From NCBI GenBank assembly GCA_026785865.1, contig JAJAZG010000429.1:1-8226 (forward strand): a DNA stretch of 8,226 nt, read 5' to 3'. Below are positions 6,157 to 8,226 of the stretch, one piece after another. The notes under the pieces are model-generated. The model had not been told where the DNA came from. It saw only the letters and a program-made list of their open reading frames with translations, and searched no databases. Made by a program: the position numbers and the translations under genes. Numbering within the stretch: the stretch's first letter is position 1; the number at the start of each line of letters is the position of its first letter. This DNA is from Pseudanabaena sp. CAN_BIN31 (GTDB lineage: Bacteria > Cyanobacteriota > Cyanobacteriia > Pseudanabaenales > Pseudanabaenaceae).

Positions 6157-7119
6157 ATGTCTCAGCATCATAAGCCTACAGTTATTATTACAGGCACATC
6201 TTCAGGCGTTGGACTATGGTCAGCCAAGGCGATGGCAGACAAAGGTTGGCATATCGTCATGGCTTGTCGCAATATTCCTAAAACCGAGCAAGCCGCCGAA
6301 TCTGTTGGTATTTCCAAAGATAGCTACACGATTATTCAAGTCGATCTTGGCTCTTTGGTCAGCGTCCGCGAATTTGTGGCTAAGTTCCGTGCGACAGGAA
6401 TGCCCCTTGATGCCCTTTTGTGCAACGCGGCGATCTATCTACCCCTGATTAAAGAACCCTTGCGATCGCCCGAAGGTTTCGAGCTAACGATGACCACCAA
6501 TCATCTCAGTCATTTCTTGCTCTGCAATTTATTGCTAGAAGACATGAAAAAATCTACCCATCCCGATCGCCGCATGGTCATTTTGGGAACCGTTACCCAT
6601 AACCCTGACGAACTCGGCGGCAAGATTCCACCACAGCCCGATCTCGGCAATTTGGAAGGATTTGAAAAAGGTTTCAAACCACCAATTTCGATGGCAAATG
6701 GCAAAAAATTTGAACCTGTCCGCGCTTATAAAGAAAGCAAAGTTTGCAATATCCTCACCATGCGAGAATTGCACCGCCGCTACCATGATTCTACAGGGAT
6801 CACTTTTACTTCGCTCTATCCTGGTTGTGTCGCTGATACGCCACTCTTCCGCAATCACTACCCTCTTTTCCAAAAGCTATTCCCACTGTTCCAAAAGAAC
6901 ATTACGAAGGGCTATGTAAGTCAAGAGCTTTCAGGTGAAAGAGTCGCAGCCGTGATTGCTGATCCTGAATACAAGCAATCGGGAGCTTATTGGAGTTGGG
7001 GCAATCGTCAGAAAAAAGATGGTAAGTCTTTTGTGCAAACTGTCTCACCTCAAGCGCGTGATGATGTTAGAGCCGAACGCTTGTGGGACTTGAGCGCCAA
7101 GCTAGTTAGACTCGTATAG
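6157..7119 (+). CDS. por: light-dependent NADPH:protochlorophyllide oxidoreductase (POR)
   Basis: A 320-residue short-chain dehydrogenase that reduces ring D of protochlorophyllide to chlorophyllide with NADPH and light, the penultimate stage of chlorophyll a synthesis (EC 1.3.1.33). The Rossmann glycine motif TGTSSGVG is at 12-19 and the NADPH-contact phrase ACRN at 36-39. CNAA is at 89-92. The catalytic pair Y191-xxx-K195 sits in AYKESK. Cys224 in YPGCVADTPLFRNHY corresponds to Cys226 of the Synechocystis enzyme, shifted by two like Tyr193/Lys197. The C-terminal stretch GYVSQELSGERVA and SWGNRQ is characteristic of POR rather than other SDRs. The length is normal and no key residue is missing. 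The ATG has no clear ribosome-binding site. A terminator directly follows the stop, so the gene is probably monocistronic. Confidence 0.97.
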   Translation: MSQHHKPTVIITGTSSGVGLWSAKAMADKGWHIVMACRNIPKTEQAAESVGISKDSYTIIQVDLGSLVSVREFVAKFRATGMPLDALLCNAAIYLPLIKEPLRSPEGFELTMTTNHLSHFLLCNLLLEDMKKSTHPDRRMVILGTVTHNPDELGGKIPPQPDLGNLEGFEKGFKPPISMANGKKFEPVRAYKESKVCNILTMRELHRRYHDSTGITFTSLYPGCVADTPLFRNHYPLFQKLFPLFQKNITKGYVSQELSGERVAAVIADPEYKQSGAYWSWGNRQKKDGKSFVQTVSPQARDDVRAERLWDLSAKLVRLV

Positions 7120-7154
7120 TAAAGTAAGGCGGCGCGATGCGCCGCCTTACTTTA
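7120..7154 (+). terminator. terminator after por, perfect 16-bp stem
   Basis: The arms TAAAGTAAGGCGGCGC (7120-7135) and GCGCCGCCTTACTTTA (7139-7154) pair perfectly around a GAT loop, beginning at the base after the TAG stop. TATTTATTTG follows. Stem length, loop length, the GCGC next to the loop, and position against the stop codon all match the terminator after the S4 gene. Confidence 0.85.
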
Positions 7155-7236
7155 TATTTATTTGTTATTGCAAAAATCTGATACATTTGGCTTAGTTTGC
7201 CAAGCAGTAAATAGGTTGAAAATTCTGGTTGCTAAT

Positions 7237-8094
7237 ATGTCACAAAATCCGTTAGTTGAACAGGCCAAACAGGGCAATATTAATGCGATCGCTTCGTTGA
7301 TGAATCGTTTGCTCAAATCTCAAGGAATGCTAGCAAATGTCGAACGCGATGGCGATCGCTTAGAAATTTTAATCGAGTCCGATCTGCGATCGCTCGATGA
7401 TGAAATGCGAATTCCTAAACGACAAGTATTAGTAGGAATGCTCAGAAAATGGTTTATTACCCTTGAAGTCAAGACAGTTTCTAGCATTATCGTTTCATGG
7501 CAACAAACAGGTTCCGATGAACCTGCATGGACGGAAGAAATTAATTTAGGCGATCGCAGGGATACGATTGTTAGTGAAAATGGCGGAATCACGGAACCAC
7601 CATCACAACTTAAAATACTTCCTTTACCAGTACTGCCACGAAAACCTATGCTAGAGCGAAATGATCTGAGCGATCGCGCCAATAGCCAAAAACCTCCAAC
7701 AGCATCTAATCCAGACCTAGATGAAATGTTTGGAGCAATAGAATCTCCTGAGCCTTTACCAAACATTAATTTAACGAATAATCTAAATTCTGATTTAGAA
7801 AGTACAAGTTCTTCTCAATCTCAAGATTTGTTGCTTTCCCCTAATTTCCCTGCAATCGCTGATACCGCAAGCGATTTAGAGACTGAGACAACATCTTCAG
7901 CTAGTAATACTTCTAGGCAAACTTTTTCTTGGCAAAGTTTACTAAAAACGCCAATTTTTGCATTTCAACTTGCTCAATATGTGGTTATTTGTGTAATTAT
8001 TATTTTCGCATTGAGAGGAATTCATACTGCTTTTGGTGGTAGTAAGGCTCCCAAAGCATCATCTATAGCTGTCGCCAATCTTGTTAGGACATAA
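7237..8094 (+). CDS. hypothetical cyanobacterial protein with C-terminal membrane helix
   Basis: The reading frame is open from a TTG at 7162, but I place the start at the ATG at 7237. It opens with MSQNPLVEQAKQGN, a beginning typical of a cyanobacterial family, and gives 285 residues. The 25 extra codons upstream contain a small hairpin (TTGGC/GCCAA, 7187-7203) and look untranslated. Residues about 1-105 form a mixed alpha/beta domain. About 106-235 is a low-complexity Pro/Ser/Asn/Thr linker. One hydrophobic helix lies at about 239-259 (IFAFQLAQYVVICVIIIFAL), with some 26 residues after it. This suggests a soluble domain anchored in the thylakoid or plasma membrane by its C-terminal end. I recognise the N-terminal style but know no function. 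The upstream por terminator implies its own promoter, which I could not pick out. Confidence 0.8.
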   Translation: MSQNPLVEQAKQGNINAIASLMNRLLKSQGMLANVERDGDRLEILIESDLRSLDDEMRIPKRQVLVGMLRKWFITLEVKTVSSIIVSWQQTGSDEPAWTEEINLGDRRDTIVSENGGITEPPSQLKILPLPVLPRKPMLERNDLSDRANSQKPPTASNPDLDEMFGAIESPEPLPNINLTNNLNSDLESTSSSQSQDLLLSPNFPAIADTASDLETETTSSASNTSRQTFSWQSLLKTPIFAFQLAQYVVICVIIIFALRGIHTAFGGSKAPKASSIAVANLVRT

Positions 8095-8110
8095 AACCCA
8101 AAAGAGGGTG

Positions 8111-8143
8111 GCGGGGGCCCCGGGCCGGCCCCCCCGCACAGCT
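8111..8143 (+). repeat. GC-rich repeat-like block, right copy
   Basis: This 33-nt block begins GCGGGGGC and ends CACAGCT, like the block at 64-95. It lies 16 nt past the stop of the last gene and consists almost wholly of G and C runs. A run of 12 A residues follows (8144-8155). Base calls in such runs may be unreliable. Confidence 0.3.
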
Positions 8144-8180
8144 AAAAAAAAAAAAGCGCCCCCAGCGGGCTTAAAGAAAT
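8144..8180 (-). terminator. possible minus-strand terminator for a gene beyond the right edge
   Basis: Read on the minus strand, AGCCC and GGGCGCT can pair with one bulged C, and 12 U residues follow. This would end a convergent transcript entering from outside the window. The stem is short and the region has suspicious homopolymers. Confidence 0.25.
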
Positions 8181-8226
8181 GATAATGGTCGATAATGAGG
8201 TTTATAAAAAAATATGTAGGGGGGGG

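Noticed and set aside
6535..6873. 112-codon minus-strand open frame inside por
   Set aside because: Antisense to conserved POR catalytic sequence, with no independent support.
7162..7236. Upstream TTG start adding 25 residues to the last gene
   Set aside because: The added residues do not look like the family start, the segment holds a small hairpin, and the ATG at 7237 opens with the typical MSQNPLVEQAKQGN.
7320..7766. 148-codon open frame on the minus strand inside the last gene
   Set aside because: Serine-rich shadow of the plus-strand frame, with no ribosome-binding site and no recognisable domain.
1..8226. CRISPR array, insertion sequence, toxin-antitoxin or defence cassette
   Set aside because: No regularly spaced repeats, transposase, terminal inverted repeats or defence-family proteins were seen.

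Overview
The window reads as ordinary chromosomal DNA from an oxygenic cyanobacterium. Three things support this: about 20 copies of the cyanobacterial HIP1 octamer GCGATCGC, a single-helix high-light-inducible protein (Hlip), and a light-dependent protochlorophyllide reductase (POR). The moderate G+C content and protein style are compatible with a thin filamentous lineage such as Pseudanabaena, but that genus guess is inference only.

Layout. Bases 1-103 hold a GC-rich hairpin and possibly the last codons of a plus-strand gene. Bases 104-3505 (minus) encode a soluble hybrid histidine kinase of 1133 residues: GAF, three PAS, HisKA, HATPase, receiver and Hpt. A 222-bp spacer carries a minus-strand terminator for the next gene, hli (3728-3937, minus). 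Upstream of hli lies a good match to the HLR1 light-response element bound by the regulator RpaB. A 311-bp divergent spacer follows. Then come two overlapping plus-strand genes: a tandem PRC-barrel protein with a disordered acidic tail (4249-5244) and a YlmH-like S4 RNA-binding protein of the 'photosystem II S4 domain' family (5244-6020). A perfect 16-bp stem terminator closes that pair. POR follows (6157-7119), closed by a second terminator of the same design. The last gene (7237-8094) is a cyanobacterial protein with a soluble N-terminal domain, a low-complexity linker and one C-terminal membrane helix; I know no function for it. The final 130 bases are rich in homopolymers and may be a poor-quality contig end.

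How the genes fit together. Hlip, POR and the S4 protein all point to chlorophyll and photosystem maintenance. The kinase carries a complete His-Asp-His relay but no output domain, so it needs a partner response regulator elsewhere. The kinase and hli share orientation but are separated by a terminator, so they are probably not one operon. PRC and S4 are very likely cotranscribed and translationally coupled.

I found no mobile element, CRISPR array, RNA gene or defence cassette, and no clearly new system. The most notable signals are small ones: the HLR1 candidate, three families of intergenic palindromes, and a duplicated acidic motif in the PRC-barrel tail.
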